Shown in pieces: positions 6,487-13,470 of a stretch of DNA of 14,464 nucleotides. The stretch's first letter is position 1, and the number at the start of each line of letters is the position of its first letter. The notes beneath the pieces were generated by a model. It had not been told where the DNA came from. It made no database searches and worked only from the letters and a program-made list of their open reading frames with translations. The translations under genes were made by a program, and so were the position numbers. Source of the DNA: Planctomycetota bacterium (lineage in GTDB: Bacteria > Planctomycetota > UBA1135 > UBA2386); NCBI GenBank assembly GCA_020638735.1, contig JACKHZ010000023.1, forward strand, positions 1 through 14,464, given 5' to 3'.

Positions 6487-7785
6487 ATGTCGCGCCCGCT
6501 CGCCGTCATCTGCCTCGCCGCCGGCCTCGGCAAGCGCACCCGGGTCAGCACGCCGAAGGTGTTGCTGCCGCTGTGCGGACGGAGCCTCGCGGGTACCGCG
6601 CTGCGGGCCGTGCGCGAGCTCGAGCCGGCGCGCGTCGTGGTGGTGCTGCACCACCAGATGGAGCGCGTCCAGGCGGCGTTGCAGAAGGAGCTGGAAGGTG
6701 TGTTCGCGCGCGTCGACTACGTCGACCAGGGCGCGCCACGCGGCACCGGTCACGCGGTGCAGGTCGGCATGCAGGCGCTGGCCGGGTTCGTCGGCGACGT
6801 GCTGGTGATCTACGGCGACTGTCCGCTGATGACCGGCGAGACGCTGCGCGAGCTGTGCGAACTGCGCGGCGACGCGCCGTGCTCGGCGCTGACCGCGTAT
6901 CCCGAGGACATCAACGGCCTCGGCCGCATCCTGCGCGACGATCAGGGGCGCTTCGTCGGGATCCGCGAGCAACGGGATTGCTCGCCAGAGGAGCTGGCGA
7001 TCGACGAGGTCAACTGCGGCTTCTACTGCTTCGACAGCGAAGCGCTGCGGCCCGCGCTGGCGCGGCTGCAGCCGAACAACGCGCAGGGCGAGTACTACCT
7101 GACCGACTGCATCGCCGACTTCGTCGCCGGCGGCGCGGAGCTGCCGACCCTCGAGGCCCTCGACGCGACCGAGGCGCAGGGTGTCAACTCGCTCGCCGAC
7201 CTGGCGATGGCGCAGGCGATCATGCAGGAGCGCATCCTGCTGCAGCACCTCGACAACGGCGTGCTGATCGTCGATCCGGGCGCCACCTGGATCGATCACG
7301 ACGTCGAGATCGGCGCCGACACGGTGATCCAGCCGGCGACGGTGATCGGCAAGGGCTGCCGCATCGGCCGCGGCTGCGAGGTCGGTCCGTTCGCGCACCT
7401 GCGCCAGGGCACCGTGCTCGAGGACGGCGCCGCGCTCGGCAACTTCGTCGAGGCCAAGAAGGCGCACCTCGGCGCCGGCGCCAAGGCCAAGCACCTGACC
7501 TATCTCGGCGACGCGACGGTCGGCGCCAAGGCCAACATCGGCTGCGGCACGATCACCGCCAACTACGACGGCGTGCACAAGCACCCGACGCAGATCGGCG
7601 CCGGCGCGTTCATCGGCAGCGGCACCGTGCTCTGCGCGCCGGCCACCGTCGGCGCCGGCGCGATGACCGCGGCTGGCGCGGTGGTCAAGCCGGGCACGTC
7701 GATCCCCGACGGCGAGCTGTGGCTCGGTGTGCCGGCCCGCTTCCTGCGGCGGCGCGGCGGGGGCGAAGGCAAGCAGGAGGCATGA
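6487..7785 (+). CDS. glmU: Bifunctional UDP-N-acetylglucosamine pyrophosphorylase / glucosamine-1-phosphate N-acetyltransferase
   Basis: A 432-residue cytoplasmic enzyme that acetylates glucosamine-1-phosphate and then couples it to UTP, giving UDP-GlcNAc for peptidoglycan and surface glycans. The N-terminal uridyltransferase domain (about 1-225) has LAAGLGKRTRVSTPKVLLPL (10-29), the glycine-rich nucleotide loop, QGAPRGTGHA (81-90), GDCPL (110-114) and GEYYLTD (201-207). The C-terminal left-handed beta-helix (about 250-420) carries GNFVEAKKAHLGAGAKAKHL (318-337) with the likely catalytic His336, TYLGD (338-342) and CGTITANYDG (353-362), all diagnostic of GlmU. It is slightly shorter than the E. 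coli protein at the C-terminus. The ATG at 6487 is preferred because residues upstream in the open frame have no family similarity and the predicted promoter lies within that stretch. It is the first gene of a run and abuts prs. Confidence 0.95.
   Translation: MSRPLAVICLAAGLGKRTRVSTPKVLLPLCGRSLAGTALRAVRELEPARVVVVLHHQMERVQAALQKELEGVFARVDYVDQGAPRGTGHAVQVGMQALAGFVGDVLVIYGDCPLMTGETLRELCELRGDAPCSALTAYPEDINGLGRILRDDQGRFVGIREQRDCSPEELAIDEVNCGFYCFDSEALRPALARLQPNNAQGEYYLTDCIADFVAGGAELPTLEALDATEAQGVNSLADLAMAQAIMQERILLQHLDNGVLIVDPGATWIDHDVEIGADTVIQPATVIGKGCRIGRGCEVGPFAHLRQGTVLEDGAALGNFVEAKKAHLGAGAKAKHLTYLGDATVGAKANIGCGTITANYDGVHKHPTQIGAGAFIGSGTVLCAPATVGAGAMTAAGAVVKPGTSIPDGELWLGVPARFLRRRGGGEGKQEA
7775..7780 (+). 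promoter_or_regulatory. Ribosome binding site deciding the prs start
   Basis: AGGAGG ends one base before the ATG at 7782 but seven bases before the ATG at 7788. The spacing therefore favours 7788, which also gives the common family length. Confidence 0.7.
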
Positions 7786-7787
7786 AG

Positions 7788-8735
7788 ATGCGCGGCGAAC
7801 GACTTCGGGTGTTCAGCGGCTCTGCGCACCCGCGCCTCGCGCAGGACATCTGCGCGTTCATGGGGGTCCCGCTCGGGGCGGCGTCGATGCCGCGCTTCCC
7901 GGACGGCGAGATCAACCTCAAGCTCGAGTGCGACGTGCGCGGCGCCGACGTGTTCGTCGTGCAGCCGACCTGCCCGCCGGTGCACGAGCACCTGTTCGAG
8001 CTGCTGTCGTTCGCCGACTGCCTGCGCCGGGCGTCCGCGGACCGCATCACCGCGGTGATCCCGTACTTCGGTTACGCCCGCAAGGACCGCAAGGACGAGG
8101 GGCGCGTGCCGATCAACGCCAAGTTGGTCGCCAACCTGCTGGTCACGTCCGGCTACGACCGCGTGGTCGCGGTCGACCTGCACGCCGCGCAGATCCAGGG
8201 TTTCTTCGACATCCCGGTCGACCACCTGTACGCGCGGCCGGTGATGATCGAGCGCGTGCGCCAGCTCGGCGCCGAGAACATCAAGATCGTGTCGCCGGAC
8301 ATCGGCGGCACCAAGCTCGCGCGCGCCTACGCCAAGGACCTCGGCTGCGACCTCGCGATCATCGACAAGCGCCGCATCAGCGGCGAGAAGACGGTGATCG
8401 AGAACATCATCGGCGAGGTCGAAGGGCACGACGTCGTGCTGGTCGACGACATGGTCTCGACCGGCGGTTCGATCGTCGACGCCGCGCGCATCGTCAAGGA
8501 GAAGGGAGCCCGCAAGGTGTTCCTGGTCGCGACGCACGCCGTGCTCGCCGGCAACGCCGTCGAGCGCCTCAACAACGCGCCCGTCGAGAAGATCCTGTTC
8601 GCCGACACGGTGCCGCTCCACGACAAGGGGCTGCGGCGCCTCGAAGTCTGTTCGATGGCGCAATTGCTCGCGCGCGCCATCGACCGCATCCATCGCAGCG
8701 AGAGCGTCAGCAAGCTGTTCGAGAGCGAACGGTGA
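7788..8735 (+). CDS. prs: Ribose-phosphate pyrophosphokinase (PRPP synthetase)
   Basis: A 315-residue class I PRPP synthetase. It transfers pyrophosphate from ATP to ribose-5-phosphate, making PRPP for purine, pyrimidine, histidine, tryptophan and NAD synthesis. Signatures in order: RFPDGEINLKL (36-46), PYFGYARKDRKDEG (92-105), the metal/ribose-phosphate region AVDLHAAQIQGFFDIPVDHL (128-147) with His132, the flexible catalytic loop DKRRISGEK (193-201), and the PRPP-binding motif VLVDDMVSTGGS (217-228). The protein has the standard family length and no missing key residue. It begins two bases after the glmU stop codon (an overlapping ATG at 7782 is the alternative), which implies translational coupling. 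The glmU-prs pairing is widespread, as in Bacillus gcaD-prs. Confidence 0.96.
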   Translation: MRGERLRVFSGSAHPRLAQDICAFMGVPLGAASMPRFPDGEINLKLECDVRGADVFVVQPTCPPVHEHLFELLSFADCLRRASADRITAVIPYFGYARKDRKDEGRVPINAKLVANLLVTSGYDRVVAVDLHAAQIQGFFDIPVDHLYARPVMIERVRQLGAENIKIVSPDIGGTKLARAYAKDLGCDLAIIDKRRISGEKTVIENIIGEVEGHDVVLVDDMVSTGGSIVDAARIVKEKGARKVFLVATHAVLAGNAVERLNNAPVEKILFADTVPLHDKGLRRLEVCSMAQLLARAIDRIHRSESVSKLFESER

Positions 8736-8783
8736 GCGGCGCCTGTCCGTCGTCACGCATTTTCGTCGTAGTGAGGTAAGTCC

Positions 8784-9380
8784 ATGGAAGTCGCCCGCAT
8801 GAAGGCCGAGCGCCGCACCGCGCTCGGACGCAATCAGCTCGCCAAGTTGCGCACCGAGGGCTGGATGCCCGCCGTCGTCTACGGCGCTGGCAAGGAGCCG
8901 GTCTCGATCCAGATCTCCGAGTGGGAGCTGGAGCAGCACATCAAGTCCCACCACAAGGTGTTCCAGCTCGACATCAGCGGCGCGTCGGAGTCGGCGTACC
9001 TGCAGGAGGTCTCGTGGAAGGCGATCAACGATCGCCCGCTGCACGCCGACTTCCGCCGCATCGACCTGACGCAGAAGATCGAGGCCGAGGTCGAGGTCAC
9101 GCTGCTCGGTCACCCGGTCGGCCTCGGCAAGGGCGGCGCCCTGACCAAGGACCACCTGGTCATCACCATCAGCGCGCTGCCGACCGCGATCCCCGAGGCG
9201 ATCGAGGTCGACATCAGCAAGATGGAGGTCGACGACGTGCTGCGCGCCAAGGACCTGCAGCTGCCGGCGGGCGTGGAGCTTGCGGTCGCCCCCGAGCTGA
9301 CCATCTGCCACGTCGTCCGCGCGGTCGTCGCCGCCGAGGCGCCGCCGGCCGAGGGCGAGGGCGAGGCCGAGAAGAAGTGA
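8784..9380 (+). CDS. rplY: Large-subunit ribosomal protein bL25 (general stress protein Ctc type)
   Basis: A 198-residue long-form bL25, which binds 5S rRNA in the central protuberance. The N-terminal L25 domain (about 1-95) starts RMKAERRTALGRNQLAKLR and includes PAVVYGAGKEPVSIQIS and the HADFRRIDLTQK stretch (87-98). The C-terminal TL5/Ctc domain (about 99-180) follows, with DISKMEVDDVLRAKDLQLPA near 158-177. The last 15 or so residues are Ala/Glu-rich and acidic (AEAPPAEGEGEAEKK). The start is well supported by GAGGT at 8773-8777, six bases before the ATG. A 48-bp gap separates it from prs, and it occupies the same place as ctc in the Bacillus gcaD-prs-ctc-spoVC cluster. Confidence 0.95.
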   Translation: MEVARMKAERRTALGRNQLAKLRTEGWMPAVVYGAGKEPVSIQISEWELEQHIKSHHKVFQLDISGASESAYLQEVSWKAINDRPLHADFRRIDLTQKIEAEVEVTLLGHPVGLGKGGALTKDHLVITISALPTAIPEAIEVDISKMEVDDVLRAKDLQLPAGVELAVAPELTICHVVRAVVAAEAPPAEGEGEAEKK

Positions 9381-9389
9381 TCGCGGTGG

Positions 9390-9406
9390 CGCCGCGTCGT
9401 GCGGCG
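9390..9406 (+). terminator. Hairpin just after rplY
   Basis: CGCCGC (9390-9395), loop GTCGT, GCGGCG (9401-9406), starting 10 nt after the rplY stop codon. No T-tract follows. It may attenuate read-through or stabilise the rplY 3' end; the next predicted promoter begins 33 bp downstream. Confidence 0.3.
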
Positions 9407-9439
9407 GCCTGACCCGGGGCGACGAGTCGCAGCCGGGCC

Positions 9440-9468
9440 TTGTCCGTCGCCCCCGCGGTCGCTAACCT
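9440..9468 (+). promoter_or_regulatory. Putative sigma70-like promoter for pth
   Basis: TTGTCC (9440-9445), 17-bp spacer, TAACCT (9463-9468). The spacing is ideal and the hexamer fit moderate. Transcription from here would give a very short leader (about 18 nt) before the pth ATG, and that leader has no SD. It suggests pth and the ribosomal genes can be expressed separately from glmU-prs-rplY. Confidence 0.4.
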
Positions 9469-9492
9469 CCCTGCCCCTCCGGTTCGACCGTC

Positions 9493-10134
9493 ATGGTCTG
9501 GCACCGCATCGTGGTAGGGATCGGCAACCCCGGTCCCGAGTACGAGAACACCCGGCACAACGTCGGGTTCATGGTGCTGGACCGCCTGGCGGAACAGCTG
9601 GGGGTCCAGTTCACCAGGCTCGAGCGACGCGACGACGATGGGTCGAAGCGCTTCTCGGGCAAGGTGAAGGCGCAGGTCGCGGAAGGGCGACGCAAGGGAC
9701 GTTCGTTCCTGCTCGTCAAGCCGTTGTCCTACGTCAACCTCACCGGTGAGGTCGCGGCTCCGCTGCTCAGGCACGCGGGACGCACGCCGGACTCGCTCTT
9801 TGTCATCGTCGACGACCTGAACCTACCGCTGGGCCGGACTCGCATCCGGCCGTCGGGGAGTGCAGGAGGCCACAACGGCCTCAAGTCCATCCAGCAGCAG
9901 CTGGGCACGGACGCATATCCCCGTCTCCGTCTCGGTATCGGGCAACCTGCCTCGCGCGACGAGCGCAGGTCCGAAGGATTGCGTGGGGCCGATTGGCCCG
10001 ACTACGTCCTGGCTCCCTTCCTCCCGGAGGAACGTGAGGTTCTCGGTCATGTCCTGGTCCGCGCCGCGGAGTGCACGCTCGCGTGGCTCGACGGAGCGGA
10101 CCTGCAGTCCCTGATGGGAACCTACAACGTTTGA
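9493..10134 (+). CDS. pth: Peptidyl-tRNA hydrolase
   Basis: A 213-residue Pth that frees tRNA from peptidyl-tRNAs dropped by stalled ribosomes. Diagnostic sites: GIGNPGPEYENTRHNVGF (9-26) with Asn12 and catalytic His22, KPLSYVNLTG (76-85) with Asn82, VDDLNLPLG (106-114) with the catalytic-region Asp107/108, and SGSAGGHNGLKSI (121-133) with His127 and Asn128. A 10-20 residue insertion after residue 43 (RRDDDGSKR) explains a length somewhat above the usual 190. No SD precedes the ATG. Codon use differs clearly from its neighbours: only 6 of 24 glycines use GGC, with many GGG, GGA and GGT and several AGG/CGA arginines, while rplY beside it uses GGC for nearly all glycines. That may reflect low expression or replacement by transfer. 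It corresponds in position to Bacillus spoVC. Confidence 0.95.
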   Translation: MVWHRIVVGIGNPGPEYENTRHNVGFMVLDRLAEQLGVQFTRLERRDDDGSKRFSGKVKAQVAEGRRKGRSFLLVKPLSYVNLTGEVAAPLLRHAGRTPDSLFVIVDDLNLPLGRTRIRPSGSAGGHNGLKSIQQQLGTDAYPRLRLGIGQPASRDERRSEGLRGADWPDYVLAPFLPEEREVLGHVLVRAAECTLAWLDGADLQSLMGTYNV

Positions 10135-10144
10135 ACGGGATCGC

Positions 10145-10166
10145 CCGGCGCACGCCGGACGGTCCG
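10145..10166 (+). promoter_or_regulatory. Hairpins in the rpsF leader (possible S6:S18 leader or 3' end of pth)
   Basis: CCGGCG (10145-10150)/CGCCGG (10153-10158) can pair, and so can the overlapping CGGAC (10156-10160)/GTCCG (10162-10166), so two mutually exclusive folds are possible. Many bacteria autoregulate rpsF operons through an RNA element bound by the S6:S18 pair. The location fits, but I cannot confirm the conserved motif by eye. Confidence 0.25.
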
Positions 10167-10190
10167 AGCCACTGATCTGGGGCACGCCCC

Positions 10191-10195
10191 GGGAG
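10191..10195 (+). promoter_or_regulatory. Ribosome binding site for the TTG start of rpsF
   Basis: GGGAG, seven bases before TTG at 10203. This spacing supports the rare start codon; no ATG or GTG in frame lies close enough to replace it without losing conserved N-terminal residues. Confidence 0.55.
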
Positions 10196-10202
10196 AATCG
10201 AC

Positions 10203-10682
10203 TTGGAAGCCAACACGCAAGTACGCAACCGCACCTACGAGTGCATGTGCGTCCTCGACAACCGCGAGGTCCGCAAGGGCTGGGAGCCGCTGAAGAGCGC
10301 GGTCACCGGCCTGTTCACGAAGCACGAAGCCAAGGTGCTCAGCAGCCGCCGCTGGGACGAGCGGCGCCTGGCCTATCCGATCAACGGCCAGAACCGCGCC
10401 ACCTATCTGCTCGTCTACTTCGCGAGCGACACCGACTCGATCTCCGGCCTGCGCCGCGACCTCGAGTTCAGCGAGCCGGTCATGCGCTACATGATCACCG
10501 ACTGCGCCGAGGTGCCGCAGGCCGCCTACGAGCCGGAGGCCGAGTTCGACGTGAACGCGATCCCCGGTGACGACGCCCCTGACGTCGAGCCGGCCGAGGA
10601 AGCGGCCGCCGGCGAGGCGAGCGAGGCGAGCGCCGACGAGACCAGCGAAGCAACCAGCGACGACAGCGAGGAGAACAACTGA
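10203..10682 (+). CDS. rpsF: Small-subunit ribosomal protein bS6
   Basis: A 159-residue bS6, which pairs with bS18 on the platform of the 30S subunit. The core ferredoxin-like fold spans about residues 8-105: RTYECMCVLDNREV, SSRRWDERRLAYPINGQNRA (47-66), TYLLVYFASD, LRRDLEFSEPVMRYM and the following strand. A C-terminal tail of about 50 residues is strongly acidic and Ala/Ser/Glu-rich, as seen in some lineages. The start is TTG with GGGAG seven bases upstream. It overlaps rpsR by one base (TGATG), indicating coupled translation of the two partners. The single-strand-binding protein gene often found between rpsF and rpsR is absent. Confidence 0.94.
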   Translation: MEANTQVRNRTYECMCVLDNREVRKGWEPLKSAVTGLFTKHEAKVLSSRRWDERRLAYPINGQNRATYLLVYFASDTDSISGLRRDLEFSEPVMRYMITDCAEVPQAAYEPEAEFDVNAIPGDDAPDVEPAEEAAAGEASEASADETSEATSDDSEENN

Positions 10683-10957
10683 TGAGCACTGACGACACCG
10701 GCATGGGGCGCGGGTCGGGCGACGGCGGCGCACGCCGCAGCCGCTTCGGCCGCTTCGGCGCCCGTCGCAAGCTGGTCGAGCCCGAGGAGCCGCTCGACTA
10801 CAAGAACGTCGCCTACCTGGCCAAGTTCTTGTCCGCCAACGGCCGCATCCAGTCGCGCAAGCGCACTGGCTTCTCCGGCCAGAACCAGCGCAAGCTCGCC
10901 ACCGCGATCAAGCGCGCGCGCATGGTCGGCCTGCTGCCGTTCGTGGGGAGGATGTGA
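10682..10957 (+). CDS. rpsR: Small-subunit ribosomal protein bS18
   Basis: A 91-residue bS18 that binds bS6 and 16S rRNA on the 30S platform. The conserved core is RRKLVEPEEPLDYKNVAYL (28-46), then LSANGRIQSRKRTGFSGQNQ (50-69) and RKLATAIKRARMVGLLPF (70-87). There are no cysteines, so this is the zinc-free form. The N-terminal 25 residues are Gly/Arg/Asp-rich and poorly conserved. The ATG at 10682 overlaps the rpsF stop by one base and follows AGGAG (10669-10673) inside rpsF. Confidence 0.95.
   Translation: MSTDDTGMGRGSGDGGARRSRFGRFGARRKLVEPEEPLDYKNVAYLAKFLSANGRIQSRKRTGFSGQNQRKLATAIKRARMVGLLPFVGRM
10945..10951 (+). promoter_or_regulatory. Ribosome binding site deciding the rplI start
   Basis: GGGGAGG lies eight bases before ATG 10960 but only two before GTG 10954, so 10960 is preferred. 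It is inside the last codons of rpsR. Confidence 0.7.
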
Positions 10958-10959
10958 GC

Positions 10960-11412
10960 ATGGAACTCCTGTTGAAGCAGAACATCGAGCACCTCGGCCG
11001 CGTCGGCGACGTCGTCGACGTCAAGGCCGGCTACGCCCGCAACTACCTCCTGCCGCAGGGCATGGCGGTGATGGTGACCAAGAGCAACATCGCCGAGATC
11101 GAGAAGGCGCGCGCGCAGGCGCTCGCCGAGGAGCAGGCGCGCGTCGCCGGCCTCAAGGATCTCGCGACCAAGCTCGCCGACACGTCGGTCACGATCGAGG
11201 GCAAGGCCAACGAAGAGGGGCACCTCTTCGGCTCGGTCAACGCCGCGCAGATCGCCTCGGCGCTGCGTGAGAAGGGCGTCGTGGTGGACGACAAGCAGGT
11301 CCGCCTCGAGAACCCGCTGAAGGAGATCGGCGTCTACGACGTCGCCGTGCACCTGCACGCGACGGTCGAGGCGACGGTCAAGGTCTGGGTCGTGCAGCAG
11401 AAGCCGGCCTGA
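10960..11412 (+). CDS. rplI: Large-subunit ribosomal protein bL9
   Basis: A 150-residue bL9, a two-domain protein at the base of the L1 stalk that helps maintain reading frame. The N-terminal domain shows MELLLKQNIEHLGRVGDVVD, then VKAGYARNYLLPQGMAV (22-38), the most diagnostic block of the family. A long connecting helix (about 42-75, Ala/Glu/Lys/Arg-rich) leads to the C-terminal domain with ANEEGHLFGSV (about 85-95) and LKEIGVYDVAVHLHATVEA. The length is normal. The start codon is separated from the rpsR stop by two bases. Confidence 0.95.
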   Translation: MELLLKQNIEHLGRVGDVVDVKAGYARNYLLPQGMAVMVTKSNIAEIEKARAQALAEEQARVAGLKDLATKLADTSVTIEGKANEEGHLFGSVNAAQIASALREKGVVVDDKQVRLENPLKEIGVYDVAVHLHATVEATVKVWVVQQKPA

Positions 11413-11421
11413 GGCAGCGAA

Positions 11422-11437
11422 GCCGGCTGCGGCCGGC
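11422..11437 (+). terminator. Hairpin after rplI (first of two)
   Basis: GCCGGC (11422-11427), loop TGCG, GCCGGC (11432-11437), ten bases after the rplI stop codon and followed by CTTGCGACT. The short run is not a proper U-tract, so any termination would be partial. Confidence 0.35.
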
Positions 11438-11455
11438 CTTGCGACTCTCCCCTGA

Positions 11456-11480
11456 TGCGCGGCGCGTGATGCGCCGCGCA
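11456..11480 (+). other. Very stable hairpin in the rplI-rimO gap (second of two)
   Basis: TGCGCGGCGC (11456-11465), loop GTGAT, GCGCCGCGCA (11471-11480): a perfect 10-bp stem of nearly all GC pairs. It could terminate or process transcripts from the ribosomal genes, or control rimO expression. It ends 21 bases before the chosen rimO GTG, and its presence argues against upstream starts at 11439 or 11469. Confidence 0.5.
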
Positions 11481-11501
11481 CCGCGCCCGAGAACTGCGTT
11501 C

Positions 11502-12854
11502 GTGAACGAAGCGATCCGCGTCTCCCTCGTCAGCCTCGGTTGCGCCCGCAACCTGGTCGACTCCGAGGTCCTGCTCGGCCGCGTGGTCGAGGAGGGCCTG
11601 CAGGTCGTCACCGATCCCGAAGACGCCGACGTCGTCGTCGTCAACACCTGCGGGTTCATCGAGACCGCCAAGCAGGAGTCGATCGACACGATCCTGTCGG
11701 TCGCCAGCCTCAAGGAGGACGGCAACCTCAAGGGCGTGATCGCCGTCGGCTGCCTCGCGCAGCGCTACGGTGACCAGCTCAAGGAGCAGATCCCCGAGCT
11801 CGATGCGGTGTTCGGGCTCAGCGACTACTCCAACGTGCCGTCGGTGGTGCGCCGCATCGTCAACGGCAGCGATCGCCGCTGGGTCGCCACCGTCACCGGC
11901 GGCAAGCCGAAGGGCGCTACGAGCGATCGCAAGCGCTTCCTGCTGACGCCGCAGAGCTACGCCTACCTGCGCATCTCGGAGGGCTGCGACCACACCTGCA
12001 CCTTCTGCGCGATCCCGTCGATGCGCGGCAAGAACCGCAGCAAGCCGCTCGACGTGCTGGTCGAGGAGGCCCAGGGCCTCGCCGCAGCCGGCGTCAAGGA
12101 GCTGGTCGTCGTCGCCGAGGACAGCACCGCCTACGGCCTCGACATCGACAAGAAGCGCCACATCCACACCCTGCTCGAGCGCCTCGGGTCAGTCGACGGC
12201 ATCGAGTGGATCCGGCTGATGTACGCCTACCCGCACACCGTGCTGCCGGAGCTGACGACGTTCCTGCGCGAGCACCCGAAGGCGGTGAAGTACCTCGACA
12301 TCCCGATCCAGCACATCAGCTCGCCGATGCTGCGGGCGATGAAGCGCGGCGTGAAGTCCGAGCAGGTGCGCGGCATCCTCGATCGTCTGCGCGGCGAGGT
12401 GCCGGGCATCACCGTGCGTTCGACGCTGATCACCGGCTTCCCCGGCGAGACCGAACAGGACTTCCAGGAGCTGAAGGCGCTGGTGCAGGACTACCGCTTC
12501 GAGCGGCTCGGCGTGTTCCCGTACTCGCGCGAAGAGGACACCCCGGCGTTCGACATGGAGCCCCAGATCGAGCCCGAGGTCGCCGAGGCGCGCGCCGCCG
12601 AGCTGATGGAGCTGCAGCGCGGCATCATGCGCGAGTTCCACGACGCCAAGGTCGGCCAGGTCGTCGACGTCGTCGTCGACGGCTACGACGAGGACGGCCT
12701 GCTGATGGGCCGCAGCCAGGCCGACGCGCCGGAGGTCGACGGCCGCGTGCTGCTCGACGCTGCTACCGCCGAGCCCGGCACGATCGTGCGCGTCGAGCTG
12801 ACGCACGCCGACGACTACCAATGGCGCGGCCGCGTCGTCGCGGGGGACGCGTGA
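11502..12854 (+). CDS. rimO: Ribosomal protein uS12 methylthiotransferase
   Basis: A 450-residue radical-SAM enzyme that adds a methylthio group to a conserved aspartate of ribosomal protein S12 (Asp89 in E. coli numbering). The N-terminal MTTase domain has three cluster cysteines: VSLGCARNLVDSE (Cys14), NTCGF (Cys50) and VGCLAQR (Cys84). The radical-SAM domain has GCDHTCTFCAIPSMRGKNRS with CxxxCxxC at Cys162, 166 and 169. Later blocks include DIPIQHISSPMLRAMKRG, LITGFPGETEQDF and FSYSREE-like FPYSREEDTPA. The last 65 or so residues form a TRAM domain for substrate binding. 'CxxNLVDSE' and 'DIPIQHIS' favour RimO over MiaB. The GTG at 11502 fits family N-termini; its SD is weak. It follows ribosomal genes, which suits a ribosome-modifying enzyme, and overlaps pgsA by four bases. 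Confidence 0.94.
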   Translation: MNEAIRVSLVSLGCARNLVDSEVLLGRVVEEGLQVVTDPEDADVVVVNTCGFIETAKQESIDTILSVASLKEDGNLKGVIAVGCLAQRYGDQLKEQIPELDAVFGLSDYSNVPSVVRRIVNGSDRRWVATVTGGKPKGATSDRKRFLLTPQSYAYLRISEGCDHTCTFCAIPSMRGKNRSKPLDVLVEEAQGLAAAGVKELVVVAEDSTAYGLDIDKKRHIHTLLERLGSVDGIEWIRLMYAYPHTVLPELTTFLREHPKAVKYLDIPIQHISSPMLRAMKRGVKSEQVRGILDRLRGEVPGITVRSTLITGFPGETEQDFQELKALVQDYRFERLGVFPYSREEDTPAFDMEPQIEPEVAEARAAELMELQRGIMREFHDAKVGQVVDVVVDGYDEDGLLMGRSQADAPEVDGRVLLDAATAEPGTIVRVELTHADDYQWRGRVVAGDA

Positions 12855-13468
12855 ACATCCCGAACATCATCACGATGGCGCGCCTGGTGCTGACCGTGCT
12901 GGTGTTCGTCTGTCTGGAGTGGGCCGTGCACCCGTGGCGCAGCGTGCCGGTGATCGATGTCGAGATCGGCGCCGGCGCCGCCGACCCGAACCCGACGCTC
13001 GTCTGGATCGCCTTCGCGATGTTCCTGGTCGCCGCGGTCACCGACTTCCTCGACGGCTACCTGGCCCGCAAGTGGAACATGGTGACCGTGTTCGGCCGCA
13101 TCGCCGACCCGTTCGCCGACAAGATCCTGATCACCGGCACGCTGGTGATGCTGCTGCGGTTCGACGCCGCGCGCGAGGTGCTGACCTACTGGTACGTCGT
13201 CGTCGTCGTCGCCCGCGAGTTCCTGGTGACCGCGATCCGCGGCTACGTCGAGTCGATCGGCAAGGCGTTCGGCGCCGACCAGCTCGGCAAGTGGAAGATG
13301 GTCATGCAGTGCTGGACCTGCGCCGCGGTGCTGTCGATGGTCGCCGGCGGCACGATGTTCGTCGAATGCGCGCACATCGGCTTCTGGACCAGCCTGGTGC
13401 TGACCGTCGTCAGCGGCCTCAACTACGTCGTCAAGGCCAAGAAGCTGATCGGCGACGCGCCGATGTGA
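12851..13468 (+). CDS. pgsA: CDP-diacylglycerol-glycerol-3-phosphate 3-phosphatidyltransferase
   Basis: A 205-residue membrane enzyme that makes phosphatidylglycerophosphate from CDP-diacylglycerol and glycerol-3-phosphate, the committed step to phosphatidylglycerol. It starts MNIPNIITMARLVL, the usual family N-terminus. The full CDP-alcohol phosphotransferase signature D-x2-DG-x2-AR-x8-G-x3-D-x3-D is present, with Asp65, Asp68, Asp86 and Asp90. Several hydrophobic segments follow, at about 8-23, 50-64, 112-124, 155-165 and 175-192. An insertion of about 20 residues after the first helix (HPWRSVPVIDVEIG and following) is slightly longer than in many homologues. The GTG start overlaps the rimO stop codon (GTGA). 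The next gene, for the following step of the pathway, starts two bases after its stop, so function is doubly supported. Confidence 0.94.
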   Translation: MNIPNIITMARLVLTVLVFVCLEWAVHPWRSVPVIDVEIGAGAADPNPTLVWIAFAMFLVAAVTDFLDGYLARKWNMVTVFGRIADPFADKILITGTLVMLLRFDAAREVLTYWYVVVVVAREFLVTAIRGYVESIGKAFGADQLGKWKMVMQCWTCAAVLSMVAGGTMFVECAHIGFWTSLVLTVVSGLNYVVKAKKLIGDAPM

Positions 13469-13470
13469 CC

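Noticed and set aside
7563..9311. Minus-strand 582-codon open frame antisense to glmU, prs and rplY
   Set aside because: It covers three certain genes on the other strand and has shadow composition.
10954..10959. GTG start for rplI two codons upstream
   Set aside because: The SD at 10945-10951 would be only two bases away; ATG at 10960 has normal spacing and the usual bL9 N-terminus.
11439..11501. Earlier rimO starts at 11439 or 11469
   Set aside because: Both lie inside or before the stable hairpin at 11456-11480, and the added residues are Arg/Pro-rich without family similarity.
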